A stretch of 64,000 nucleotides of DNA from Chloroflexota bacterium. Its GTDB lineage: Bacteria; Chloroflexota; Anaerolineae; Anaerolineales; VGOW01. The notes beneath the pieces are model-generated. The model did no database searches. It was not told the DNA's origin and worked only from the letters and a program-made list of their open reading frames with translations. The position numbers were made by a program, and so were the translations under genes. The stretch's first letter is position 1; the number at the start of each line of letters is the position of its first letter. Positions 1-7,139 of the stretch are shown piece by piece. The stretch spans positions 1 to 64,000 of the forward strand of contig JACRBQ010000069.1 of NCBI GenBank assembly GCA_016213135.1. The letters are read 5' to 3'.

Positions 1-83
1 ACCCCGACGCCGTCACCAGCCGGGCCGGGGAAATGAAGGTCATTCCGGCGGATGTGAGGGCGCTGGACGAGTTGATTCGATGA
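1..83 (+). CDS. thrC: Threonine synthase, C-terminal end (partial)
   Basis: Only the last 26 codons lie in the window; the reading frame starts at base 3 and ends with TGA at 81-83. The visible peptide opens PDAVTSRAGE and ends ADVRALDELIR, which resembles the tail of PLP-dependent threonine synthases (a lysine, DPD and then ADxxALxxL pattern). The next gene on the same strand is homoserine kinase, the enzyme that makes the substrate O-phosphohomoserine, so a thrC-thrB order is sensible. The identification rests on a short tail plus context, so it is a moderate call. Confidence 0.6.
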   Translation, partial: PDAVTSRAGEMKVIPADVRALDELIR

Positions 84-87
84 ATAT

Positions 88-150
88 GAATACCCAATAC
101 AAAATACCCAATACCCAATATTGAGTATTTTGTATTGGGTATTGGGTATT
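88..150. repeat. AATACCC-type short palindromic repeat
   Basis: Copies of AATACCCAATAC run rightward and are then mirrored as GTATTGGGTATT, so the block can fold on itself. It begins immediately after the thrC stop codon and ends 7 bases before the thrB start. Two more copies occur at 24671-24731 and 31953-31985, again directly at the stop codon of the upstream gene. Confidence 0.85.
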
Positions 151-156
151 ACTTGC

Positions 157-1071
157 ATGCCTTCCCGCGTTCGTGTCCTAATCCCCGCTTCCTCGGCCAA
201 CCTCGGGCCCGGGTTCGATTGCCTGGGGTTGGCGTTGTCGTTGCACAACGCGGTGGAGTTCACAGCGCTGGGGCCGGGCGAGGGGTTACAGGTGGAGGTG
301 GAGGGCGAGGGCGCGGGGTGGCTGGCAACCGACGGCGGCAATTTGATCGTTCGAGCGGCCAACGCGGTTTGGGAGGCCACCGGCCACGCGCCCACTGGCG
401 TGCGGGTGAAGGCCGGCAACGGCATCCCGCTGGGATCGGGCCTGGGTTCCAGCGCGGCGGCTACGGTGGGGGGATTGGTGGCGGCCAATGCGTTGCTCGA
501 TAATCCCCTGCCCCGATCGGCCTTGCTGCGATTGGCCCGGCAGATCGAAGGTCACCCGGATAATGCGGCGGCGGCGTTGTTCGGTGGGCTGACGATGGTG
601 AGCGCGGTGGGCGAGGAGTTGATGTGCGAGTCGCTGGAAGTGCCGCCGATGAAGGTGGCGATTGCCCTGCCCAATGTGCGGCTTTCGACTCGCGAGGCGC
701 GCGACGCGCTGCCGCTGCACGTGCCGCTGAGCGATGCGGTGTTCAACATTGGGCGAACGGCGTTTGTGGTGCGCGCGCTGCAGAAGGGCGACTTTGCCAT
801 GCTGGGCTGGGCGATGACCGACAGGCTGCATCAGCCCTATCGCCGCAAACTCATCCCCGGCTTCGATGCTGCGGTGCAAGCGGCGCGCACCGCCGGGGCG
901 GCAGCGGTGGCCCTGAGCGGCGCGGGGCCGAGCGTGGCCGCCTTTGCCCCGGACAAGCATTGGGAGATTGCGAACGCGATGAAGGCGGCGTTTGAGGCGA
1001 GCGGCGTGAGTTGCCGCACGTTTGTGTTGCCGGTGGATCGGCAGGGCGTGCAGATTAGCGCAGTGGGGTAA
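157..1071 (+). CDS. thrB: Homoserine kinase
   Basis: Phosphorylates L-homoserine to O-phosphohomoserine, the step before threonine synthase. The 304-residue protein is the usual size for the GHMP kinase family. The N-terminus PASSANLGPGFDCLGLAL and the ATP-binding glycine/serine loop at about residues 91-102 (PLGSGLGSSAAA) are classic, followed by EGHPDNAAAALFGG. An upstream in-frame TTG at 121 would add 12 residues, but these are encoded by the AATACCC repeat, so the ATG at 157 is preferred. No strong Shine-Dalgarno sequence is visible because the repeat occupies the leader. It lies downstream of the threonine synthase tail in the same orientation, probably one operon. Confidence 0.93.
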   Translation: MPSRVRVLIPASSANLGPGFDCLGLALSLHNAVEFTALGPGEGLQVEVEGEGAGWLATDGGNLIVRAANAVWEATGHAPTGVRVKAGNGIPLGSGLGSSAAATVGGLVAANALLDNPLPRSALLRLARQIEGHPDNAAAALFGGLTMVSAVGEELMCESLEVPPMKVAIALPNVRLSTREARDALPLHVPLSDAVFNIGRTAFVVRALQKGDFAMLGWAMTDRLHQPYRRKLIPGFDAAVQAARTAGAAAVALSGAGPSVAAFAPDKHWEIANAMKAAFEASGVSCRTFVLPVDRQGVQISAVG

Positions 1072-1073
1072 AG

Positions 1074-2189
1074 CTAAAACGGTTTGGGCGTGACGATGAG
1101 CAGGAACCAAACCAGCGTGAGTAAACCCACGAACTTGCGCGCCGGGTCCAGCGGGGTAATGTCGTTGAGCGGTTCGGCGTGACGCAGGCCGGTGATGAGG
1201 GCGAAGAAGGCCCACGTCCACCACCCGGACCACACGGTGAAACCCAACCAGACCATCAAACCGAATACGGCAAAGGCCAGCGGGCGGGCATATTTGCCCA
1301 GCACGGCATAGGCCACGTGGCCGCCATCAAGTTGGCCCATGGGCAGCAGGTTGATGCCGGTGACGAGGATGCCGAACCACGCGGCAATGGCGATGGGGTG
1401 CAGCGCCACGGCATACGCGGCGGCGTGCGGCTGGATGAGATTCACGAGCCAGTTGACGAAGATGGATAGCCCCAGCCGTTGCCCGCCGACGGCCGGCACC
1501 ACGTGGGAAGCCAACAGGCCGATGATCATGAGTGGCACGGCCACCACAAACCCGGCCACCGGCCCGGAGAGGCCCACGTCGAACAGCGCCTTGCGGTTTT
1601 CCACCGGCGACTTGAGTTGAATGAAGGCGCCGAGCGTGCCCAGCCCGAACGGCACGGGGATGAAGTACGGCAGTGTGACGTTGACGTTGTGTATGCGGGC
1701 GGTGATGTAGTGCCCCATCTCGTGCACGCCCAGAATGGCGAGCAACGTGGCGGAGAACGACGCGCCCGCCGCCAGCGCGGAGATGAGCGCGCCCCACTGG
1801 CCGGCCACCAGCGCCGCGCGCAAGGCCGCCACAAGGTTCACCTGCGTAAACCCGGCGCCCACCAGTGTGGTGGTGATGATCGTCGCCAACAGCAGCACGA
1901 CGTTGATCAGCGGGTTGGAGCGGGTGAAGATGGAAACGCCCTTTTGGGCGACGATCATGTCTGCGCCGTTCTCACTGCGCAAAATGGCCGTGTAGCCCAA
2001 CGCCCGGAAGCGGTCGCGGACGAGGCGGTAGGTTTCGTCGGCGGTGGTGAGCAGGCGGCCCACAAACACCACGGATTCGCCGCCCTCGGATGCCTTGATG
2101 TCGCCCAGGCGCATCAGGCCCTCAACTTCGGCCCGCAGGGCGGACACTACATTGAATTGACGTTGAAGAAGAGATTCGTAGCTATACAT
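1074..2189 (-). CDS. Site-2 protease family (M50) membrane zinc metalloprotease
   Basis: A 371-residue intramembrane protease of family M50. The zinc motif HEMGH is at residues 156-160 inside a hydrophobic segment, and the distal zinc ligand is in LLPMGQLDGGH (Asp288). Several further hydrophobic segments surround them. The first 90 residues are soluble and carry no PDZ domain that I can recognise. This arrangement resembles the EGY1-like or archaeal-type M50 proteins rather than RseP. Its 3' end is 2 nt from the end of thrB (convergent). A TATTGT hexamer 7 nt before the ATG could be the -10 box of a leaderless mRNA. The substrate is unknown. Confidence 0.88.
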   Translation of the reverse strand: MYSYESLLQRQFNVVSALRAEVEGLMRLGDIKASEGGESVVFVGRLLTTADETYRLVRDRFRALGYTAILRSENGADMIVAQKGVSIFTRSNPLINVVLLLATIITTTLVGAGFTQVNLVAALRAALVAGQWGALISALAAGASFSATLLAILGVHEMGHYITARIHNVNVTLPYFIPVPFGLGTLGAFIQLKSPVENRKALFDVGLSGPVAGFVVAVPLMIIGLLASHVVPAVGGQRLGLSIFVNWLVNLIQPHAAAYAVALHPIAIAAWFGILVTGINLLPMGQLDGGHVAYAVLGKYARPLAFAVFGLMVWLGFTVWSGWWTWAFFALITGLRHAEPLNDITPLDPARKFVGLLTLVWFLLIVTPKPF

Positions 2190-2196
2190 ACGTCAC

Positions 2197-2202
2197 ACAA
2201 TA
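2197..2202 (-). promoter_or_regulatory. Possible -10 box of a leaderless mRNA (M50 protease)
   Basis: Read leftward the hexamer is TATTGT, 7 nt before the ATG at 2189. It is a weaker match than the other cases in this window, and is listed because the spacing is the same. Confidence 0.3.
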
Positions 2203-2322
2203 CCTACGAAATGTAAAAAACGCGTTGGCGCAGGATGAGTGCGAGGTGAGACGCCCTCACCCCAATCTCCTCCCCTATTCGGTAATCGTCGGAACGGCGC
2301 GCAAGCGGGGTCGGGGTGGGGG

Positions 2323-2877
2323 TCACAGCCTCGGCAATACCACACCCTGCTGGGCCTGATATTTGCCCTTCTTGTCGGCGTAGGAAATCTCGCACTCCTC
2401 GTCGCCCTCGAAGAACAGCACTTGCGCGATGCCCTCGTCGGAATAGATGCGCGCGGGCAGCGGCGTGGTGTTGGAAATTTCCAGAGTCACGTGCCCCTCC
2501 CACTCCGGCTCGAACGGAGTGACGTTGACGATGATGCCGCAGCGGGCATAAGTGGATTTGCCGAGGCAGATAGTGAGCACACTGCGCGGGATGCGGAAGT
2601 ATTCCACCGTGCGCGCCAGCGCGAACGAGTTCGGCGGGATGACGCACACCTCGCCCTTGAAATCCACCATCGATTTCGGGTCGAAGTTCTTGGGGTCCAC
2701 CACCGCCGAAAAGACGTTGGTGAAAATTTTGTATTCGTCGGCCACGCGGATGTCGTAGCCGTAAGACGACACGCCGTACGAGATGACGCCGTTGCGAACC
2801 TGGCTCTCGGCAAACGGCTCAATCATCCGCCGCTCCGCCGCCATCTTCTTGATCCAGTGGTCAGGTTTCAAACCCAT
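2323..2877 (-). CDS. dcd: dCTP deaminase
   Basis: Deaminates dCTP to dUTP, feeding dTMP synthesis. At 184 residues it has the usual length. Recognisable family segments are the N-terminal [14 protein letters not shown], the [11 protein letters not shown] block, the [19 protein letters not shown] core and [12 protein letters not shown], which carries the active-site Glu, and Q-rich [10 protein letters not shown]. The C-terminal [19 protein letters not shown] is the nucleotide-covering tail. The ATG at 2877 is the first in frame and begins MGLKPDHWI as in homologues. The product could be mono- or bifunctional (dUTP-hydrolysing); the sequence as read does not settle this. Confidence 0.93.
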   Translation of the reverse strand: MGLKPDHWIKKMAAERRMIEPFAESQVRNGVISYGVSSYGYDIRVADEYKIFTNVFSAVVDPKNFDPKSMVDFKGEVCVIPPNSFALARTVEYFRIPRSVLTICLGKSTYARCGIIVNVTPFEPEWEGHVTLEISNTTPLPARIYSDEGIAQVLFFEGDEECEISYADKKGKYQAQQGVVLPRL

Positions 2878-2887
2878 TAGTCAACTC

Positions 2888-2958
2888 CAATTCACAATTC
2901 ACAATGCACAAGCATAAGGCTCAATGCTCAATGCAACGGACTCTTTGTGCATTGAACG
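2888..2958. repeat. CAATTCACAA-type short repeat
   Basis: Direct iterations of CAATTCACAATGCACAA followed by an inverted part (TTGTGCATTGAACG). It fills the gap between dcd and the FAA hydrolase gene. Sister copies are at 13094-13157 and 57625-57697. Confidence 0.8.
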
Positions 2959-2976
2959 TTCTACGCCACGTGTCCC

Positions 2977-3729
2977 CTATTTGACCGAGTTCACCAGCGA
3001 CCCGATTCCCTCAATCTCCACTTCCACCGTGTCGCCGCTCCTGAGCGGCCCCACCCCGGCGGGGGTGCCGGTGAGGATCACGTCGCCCGGCACCAGCGTC
3101 ATCACCGACGAAATGAACGCCACCAACTGCGGCACGGAGAACAGCAGTTCGCGCGTCGAACTCATCTGCCGCAATTGCCCGTTCACCGCGCAGGTGATCA
3201 CCACGTCGGCCGGGTCTACGTCGGTGGATACCCACGGCCCCAGCGGGCAAAAGGTGTCAAACCCCTTGCAGCGCGTCAACTGCAAATCACCTCCTTCGAG
3301 ATCGCGCGCCGTGACGTCGTTGGCGCAGGTGTAGCCCCACACGAACTTCAGCGCGTCTTCCACCGATACCCAGCGGGCGCGGCGGCCCATCACTACCGCC
3401 AGCTCGGCCTCGTGCTCCACCTCCGACGATTGCGGCGGCAGGATAATGGCTTCGCCATGGCCGATGACCGCGCTGGGCGGTTTGAGAAACAGGGTCGGGA
3501 TGTCGGGGGGGGCGGCCCCCAGTTCATCCAGCCGGCTCGCGTAGTTGTTTCCCACGGCAATAATCTTGCCGGGCAGCGCCGGCGGCAGCACGGTCACCTC
3601 GTGCAATTCGGCCACCGCGCCTTCGCGCTTGTAGTCGCCAAACACGTCGCCCACCACCGCGCCAATGCGCGCGCCGTCGAGCCAGCCCCACCGCACCTCA
3701 TCGTTTTTTTGGTAACGCAGAAACTGCAT
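2977..3729 (-). CDS. Fumarylacetoacetate hydrolase (FAA) family protein
   Basis: The 250-residue product has the FAA hydrolase fold: NNYASRLDELG near the start of the domain, LKPPSAVIGHGE, the metal-binding EVEHEAELAVVMGR (Glu ligands), then GYTCANDVTARDLEGG with the Asp ligand, and a C-terminal ILTGTPAGVGPL. Members hydrolyse C-C bonds of beta-diketo acids or decarboxylate oxaloacetate or related acids; the substrate cannot be read from sequence. It sits in a leftward group with the EamA-like gene (9-nt gap) and dcd. Confidence 0.88.
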   Translation of the reverse strand: MQFLRYQKNDEVRWGWLDGARIGAVVGDVFGDYKREGAVAELHEVTVLPPALPGKIIAVGNNYASRLDELGAAPPDIPTLFLKPPSAVIGHGEAIILPPQSSEVEHEAELAVVMGRRARWVSVEDALKFVWGYTCANDVTARDLEGGDLQLTRCKGFDTFCPLGPWVSTDVDPADVVITCAVNGQLRQMSSTRELLFSVPQLVAFISSVMTLVPGDVILTGTPAGVGPLRSGDTVEVEIEGIGSLVNSVK

Positions 3730-3738
3730 CGGACCTCG

Positions 3739-4164
3739 CTATCGCGTGACGATCAAATAGATGCCGCCCACTGCCAGCGCCAGCCCCATGGCATAACGCC
3801 AGGTCAACGGCTCGCGCAACAGAACCAAACCGGCGACACCGGCCAACAGCAATCCGCCGAGACGAATCACCGGCGAAGCCAGCGAAATGGGCGCGCCCGC
3901 GCCAAACGTCGCATACAGCCCGACGGTTACAATACTGAACGACACCCCGACGCCCAGTGCGGCCCACACCCCCGGCGTTTGCGCGTGCAGGGGCGCACCG
4001 TTGAGCTTCTGCCACAATACCCACCCGAGTCCGCTGAGAAAAGTGCAGGAACCATACAGCAGCAGGGCGACGCTATTTGAAAGTTTGCCCGAGGCGAGCT
4101 TGACGCAAAAGTCGGCGGCGGCCAGGGCAAAGGCGGTGAGGAGGGCGTAGGGGACCCAATTCAT
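3739..4164 (-). CDS. EamA/DMT-type small transporter (half-size)
   Basis: A 141-residue hydrophobic protein with about five predicted membrane segments. The last segment, LREPLTWRYAMGLALAVGGIYLIV, is typical of the EamA repeat of drug/metabolite transporters. Full EamA proteins have two such repeats, so this one would have to dimerise, as SMR-type transporters do. The start is the ATG at 4164; a TAGAAT hexamer lies 8 nt upstream on the same strand. The substrate is unknown. Confidence 0.75.
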   Translation of the reverse strand: MNWVPYALLTAFALAAADFCVKLASGKLSNSVALLLYGSCTFLSGLGWVLWQKLNGAPLHAQTPGVWAALGVGVSFSIVTVGLYATFGAGAPISLASPVIRLGGLLLAGVAGLVLLREPLTWRYAMGLALAVGGIYLIVTR

Positions 4165-4172
4165 GAGGAGCT

Positions 4173-4178
4173 ATTCTA
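4173..4178 (-). promoter_or_regulatory. Possible -10 box of a leaderless mRNA (EamA-like gene)
   Basis: Read leftward, TAGAAT ends 8 nt before the ATG at 4164, so transcription would begin at or very near the start codon. Confidence 0.4.
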
Positions 4179-4271
4179 AAACAGAGTTAGGAAATAGGAC
4201 ACAGCAGTTTCACGCACTGTCTTGCCCTTCCTTCCAGTTCAAAGTAGAATCCAAGTGAAAGGAAGGTCGGC

Positions 4272-4604
4272 ATGTCTGAAGTAATCAACGCAATTTATGA
4301 AGGCAACGGGCTGGTTCGCCTTGAAAAAGAGCCTCAAGGCGTAAAGCCGCACGAACGGCTCGCCATCCTCATTGTCCCGATCCGTGTCAGCAAGGAGTTG
4401 TCGCCAGAAAAGGCCGGGGCCTCCAGTCTGCGCCAGCAACTCCAGGGCTTTGAAGAACGCTATTCGCTTGAGACGCCTGAGTTTTATGCGCGTTTTATCA
4501 AAGGGGAGATGGGGGATAGCAGGGATTTCATTGTGTGGGCGGGTTTGCACGAGTTACTCCAGCGCATGACCTCCAAGACGCCCTTTCCCACTGCCGGCGA
4601 TTGA
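4272..4604 (+). CDS. AF2212-like antitoxin (DUF104-type)
   Basis: A 110-residue protein. The first half (NAIYEGNGLVRLEKEPQGVKPHERLAILIVP) matches the small beta-barrel pattern of AF2212-like antitoxins, in which a short ENGLVRPLE-type strand is followed by GxRVxVxI. The second half contains FEERYSLETPEFYARFIKGEMGDSRDF, the acidic helical part seen in longer members of these antitoxins. A good ribosome-binding site (AGGAAGG) precedes the ATG. It abuts the next gene with no gap, as in a toxin-antitoxin operon. The role is inferred from family resemblance and context. Confidence 0.6.
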   Translation: MSEVINAIYEGNGLVRLEKEPQGVKPHERLAILIVPIRVSKELSPEKAGASSLRQQLQGFEERYSLETPEFYARFIKGEMGDSRDFIVWAGLHELLQRMTSKTPFPTAGD

Positions 4605-5006
4605 ATGGACATCCTCGATTACTTCGAAAGCTTGCGGCGAGGAATACAGCAAAACCACAGCATCGGCTCCATCGAAGAACCCGTGCTCATGCAGGCATTT
4701 GACGATTGTCGCGGCCTGTTTCGAGCGCGGGTTTTCTTTTGGGACAATTCCCATCTCACAATAGACGAAGTCATAGACACCGAGGGTGGCTATCCCGAAA
4801 TACTCCGCTACTCGTACAATTACATCAAAGGCAACGAGCACGTTTTACGCTACGATAACGCCCCGCACTACCCCGCTCTCGAGAACTTTCCGCACCACAA
4901 GCACATTGGGCCGGACGAAACGCCGGAGTCGTCACATCAGCCGCGATTGAGCCAGGTATTTTCCGAAATTGAGGCAATTCTGGCAACGGGCAGTGGCGGA
5001 TCATAG
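4605..5006 (+). CDS. TumE-family toxin (DUF6516-type)
   Basis: A 133-residue protein starting directly after the stop of the antitoxin-like gene. The motif block ILRYSYNYIKGNEHVLRYDNAPHYP followed by FPHHKHIGPDETPESS is the signature of the TumE/DUF6516 group, in which YDNAPHHP and HHKH are the conserved His-rich segments. The group has been described as the toxin half of two-gene modules. Its molecular target is not evident from the sequence. The tRNA-Val gene begins 47 nt downstream. Confidence 0.65.
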   Translation: MDILDYFESLRRGIQQNHSIGSIEEPVLMQAFDDCRGLFRARVFFWDNSHLTIDEVIDTEGGYPEILRYSYNYIKGNEHVLRYDNAPHYPALENFPHHKHIGPDETPESSHQPRLSQVFSEIEAILATGSGGS

Positions 5007-5015
5007 ATTGCCTCA

Positions 5016-5043
5016 TTGGGCAAAAAAGTCCGCATGGTATAAT
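5016..5043 (+). promoter_or_regulatory. Promoter of tRNA-Val
   Basis: A consensus TATAAT is at 5038-5043, and a weaker TTGGGC at 5016-5021 with 16-nt spacing can serve as -35. The tRNA begins at 5054, so the transcription start would be only a few bases ahead of it. Confidence 0.55.
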
Positions 5044-5053
5044 CGCTTTCACC

Positions 5054-5127
5054 GGGCGAATAGCTCAGTTGGTTAGAGCGCCTCGCTTACACCGAGGAGG
5101 TCGCGGGTTCAAGCCCTGCTTCGCCCA
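5054..5127 (+). tRNA. tRNA-Val (anticodon TAC)
   Basis: A complete cloverleaf: acceptor stem GGGCGAA pairs with TTCGCCC (5120-5126), discriminator A at 5127. The anticodon stem CCTCG/CGAGG encloses loop CTTACAC with TAC at 5088-5090, and the T arm contains GGTTCAAGCC. The 3' CCA is not fully encoded (CAG follows the discriminator). Confidence 0.95.
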
Positions 5128-5137
5128 CAGTGAATTT

Positions 5138-5761
5138 ATGGCCCCCACCGCGCAAGTCATCAACGTACCCCAGGCCCTCCGCCATTTGCGCCGCGATGCG
5201 CACCTTGCGCCCCTCATCGCACAGCACGGCCCGCCGAGCTTCCGCCCCGCCCGCAGCGCCTTCCGCGCCCTGGCCGAGTCCATCGTCTACCAGCAGCTCT
5301 CCGGCAAAGCCGCCGCCGCCATCTTCGATCACTTTTTGGATATCTTTCCCGGACGGCGTTTCCCCACGCCCGAGCAGTTGATGGGCGTGCCCGTGCCGCG
5401 TTTGCGCGCCGCCGGGCTGTCGAGCCAAAAGGCCGCTTACCTGCTCGACCTCGCCGCCCGGTTTCACGATGGCACCATCGCGCCGCGCCGTTTCAGAAAA
5501 ATGACCGACGAGGAAATCTCCGACCACCTGATTCAGGTGAAGGGCATCGGCCAGTGGACGGCGGATATGTTCCTCATGTTCGCCCTCAACCGCCCGGACG
5601 TGCTGCCCGTAGGCGACCTCGGCATCCGCAACGGCATCAGGAAACTCTACAATTTATCCGAACCACCCACCGCCGAACAGATGGAAGTGCTGGCGGAAGC
5701 GTGGCGCCCGCATCGCACCGTGGCCTCGTGGTATCTGTGGCGTGTGGTTGACTCGTCTTGA
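5138..5761 (+). CDS. DNA-3-methyladenine glycosylase II (AlkA-like)
   Basis: Base-excision repair glycosylase of the HhH-GPD superfamily, 207 residues. The helix-hairpin-helix is at about 133-150 (IQVKGIGQWTADMFLMFAL), followed by the catalytic Asp160 in PVGDLGIRNGI. YQQLSGKAAAAI around residue 51 is the conserved YQQxSxKAA element. It lacks the extra N-terminal domain of E. coli AlkA, so it is the short bacterial/archaeal form. The start chosen is the ATG at 5138, since the longer frame would run through the tRNA. It is only 10 nt downstream of the tRNA and may be co-transcribed with it. Confidence 0.9.
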   Translation: MAPTAQVINVPQALRHLRRDAHLAPLIAQHGPPSFRPARSAFRALAESIVYQQLSGKAAAAIFDHFLDIFPGRRFPTPEQLMGVPVPRLRAAGLSSQKAAYLLDLAARFHDGTIAPRRFRKMTDEEISDHLIQVKGIGQWTADMFLMFALNRPDVLPVGDLGIRNGIRKLYNLSEPPTAEQMEVLAEAWRPHRTVASWYLWRVVDSS

Positions 5762-5844
5762 TCTTCACCGCCAGGGCGCAACCCCCCTAAAGAGGGCAGG
5801 CGAGCGCGCAGGTTTTTATGCGCGCATCTTGCGCCCAGGCTTCG

Positions 5845-6543
5845 TCAGTCAACCGATCCTCCCGTATACCCGCACTGGCCCACGCGCGGAGAATTGACGA
5901 CCGGCAGAAACATATCACTGTGCTTGTGCTTTGCGGCATGGCTTTCGCACAGCCAACCGTTCGGGGAATCCATACATTCCCCACAGATATCGGTGGCCGG
6001 CTGACCACACTTCCCGCACGGGATGGGCGGCGGATGGTTGCGCGCTAAAATGTTGATCGCATCCTTGGGAAGGACGCTTTCCTGCTCGGCCACCACTTTG
6101 AGCGCCAGAGTCGTGGTCGTGCCGAAATCATATTCATGGAGGAACTTAAGGCCGGGGCGCAGCGCCAAATCCATGCGAGCGCTCATACCCCGCGTCGGTT
6201 CCGGCGAGCCAAAAATTTCTGACCACATGCCATCTATGCCGCCGGTGTCCAGCTCATAGCGTACCCCCTCAATTGTGAAGGCGCTGAGGTGCCCACAGCA
6301 CTCGAGCCAGATGTCGCGCAGAAACGCATCCAGCAAGTGGAGCGCCGCCGCAGCGGGCACTTCCACATGAAGCCAGTATTCGGGCAGATACTGGCCCTGC
6401 ACGAGCAGGTGAAACGTCTTGCGCGGCTTGCCTTTCTGGGGAGGGCGCTGGGAGCGGCACCTGGTCAGGTGGCGAGTCATCGCCTGCTTACTGAACGTCT
6501 CGTTGCAAAAATTGCATTGTCCGGTGGACGTGATGCGGGGCAT
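5845..6543 (-). CDS. pRiA4b ORF-3-like protein with zinc-finger ends
   Basis: A 232-residue protein beginning at the ATG at 6543, preceded by a clear GGAGAA ribosome-binding site. Residues 10-29 form a C2HC-type finger (C10, C13, H25, C29). The central LLVQGQYLPEYWLHVEVPAAAALHLLDAFLRDIW through the EYDFGTTTTLALKV strand is the pRiA4b/IS1096 passenger (PRiA4_ORF3) domain. The C-terminal 60 residues contain a second Cys/His cluster (CGKCGQ, CGECMD, C..H..KH). No biochemical function is established for the family. Its link to mobile elements is by family name only; no transposase is adjacent. Confidence 0.7.
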   Translation of the reverse strand: MPRITSTGQCNFCNETFSKQAMTRHLTRCRSQRPPQKGKPRKTFHLLVQGQYLPEYWLHVEVPAAAALHLLDAFLRDIWLECCGHLSAFTIEGVRYELDTGGIDGMWSEIFGSPEPTRGMSARMDLALRPGLKFLHEYDFGTTTTLALKVVAEQESVLPKDAINILARNHPPPIPCGKCGQPATDICGECMDSPNGWLCESHAAKHKHSDMFLPVVNSPRVGQCGYTGGSVD

Positions 6544-6683
6544 AAGGTTTTCTCCTTTGCCAAATGGAAAGTTCGCGACACCGCCACACAATTATACTGC
6601 CGCCTATTCTCCTCAGTTGACTCGACTTTCGTCTGTTCCCGCCAGTTGACTCATTTTGCGGCGGGCCCTCCGTTTCCCATTCC

Positions 6684-6712
6684 TTGACTTCCCCCCTCCC
6701 CCCGCCTACAAT
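6684..6712 (+). promoter_or_regulatory. Sigma70-type promoter of glyA-gcvT
   Basis: TTGACT (6684-6689), a 17-nt C-rich spacer, then TACAAT (6707-6712). The predicted start of transcription near 6719 leaves a 40-nt leader before the glyA ATG at 6759, with AAAGG as a weak ribosome-binding site. No riboswitch-like structure is seen here, unlike at gcvH. Confidence 0.65.
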
Positions 6713-6758
6713 CCCCCCACGCGAAGCGACCCACACTCCCATACTCAAAGGTATTCCC

Positions 6759-7133
6759 ATGTCCGACTTCCTCTTCCGCGGCACCCTCCGCGACCTCGAT
6801 CCCCGACTAGCCGAACTGGCCGACATTGAGGCCGAACGCCAATACCGCAAGCTCATCCTCATCGCCTCCGAAAGCACCGCCCCCCGCGCCGTGCTCGAGG
6901 CGCTCGGCTCCAACTTCCACAATATCTACGCCGAAGGCTACCCCGACGACGACAGCCGCCGGATGAGCGACGCCGAACTCTTCGACTACGAAGCCCGCCT
7001 CGGACACTACCGCCGCTACGCCGACCCGCGCTACTACAAAGGCGTCGAATACGCCGACATCGTCGAGGCCCTCGCCCGCCGCCGCTGCGCCGAGGTCTTC
7101 GCCGCCAACGGCGTCACCGCCGACCAAATCTAA
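6759..7133 (+). CDS. glyA: Serine hydroxymethyltransferase, N-terminal piece before in-frame stop
   Basis: These 124 codons encode the N-terminal part of SHMT: LILIASESTAPRAVLEALGSNFHNIYAEGYP is the substrate and PLP-pocket segment of the family. An insertion of roughly 25 residues follows YAEGYP before the YYKGVEYADIVEALA region. The frame is ended by TAA at 7131-7133. It continues in the same phase as [16 protein letters not shown], the next conserved SHMT block, so no frameshift is involved. The stop is either a nonsense mutation, an assembly error or a real split gene. Alone this fragment cannot be an active enzyme. Confidence 0.85.
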   Translation: MSDFLFRGTLRDLDPRLAELADIEAERQYRKLILIASESTAPRAVLEALGSNFHNIYAEGYPDDDSRRMSDAELFDYEARLGHYRRYADPRYYKGVEYADIVEALARRRCAEVFAANGVTADQI

Positions 7134-7139
7134 GTTAAC

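Noticed and set aside
4605-5127. Genomic island integrated at tRNA-Val
   Set aside because: No integrase, no duplicated tRNA 3' end and no change in base composition were seen around the tRNA.
7131-7133. Recoded stop (selenocysteine or pyrrolysine) in glyA
   Set aside because: The codon is TAA; those systems use TGA or TAG, and no family residue of that type is expected here.
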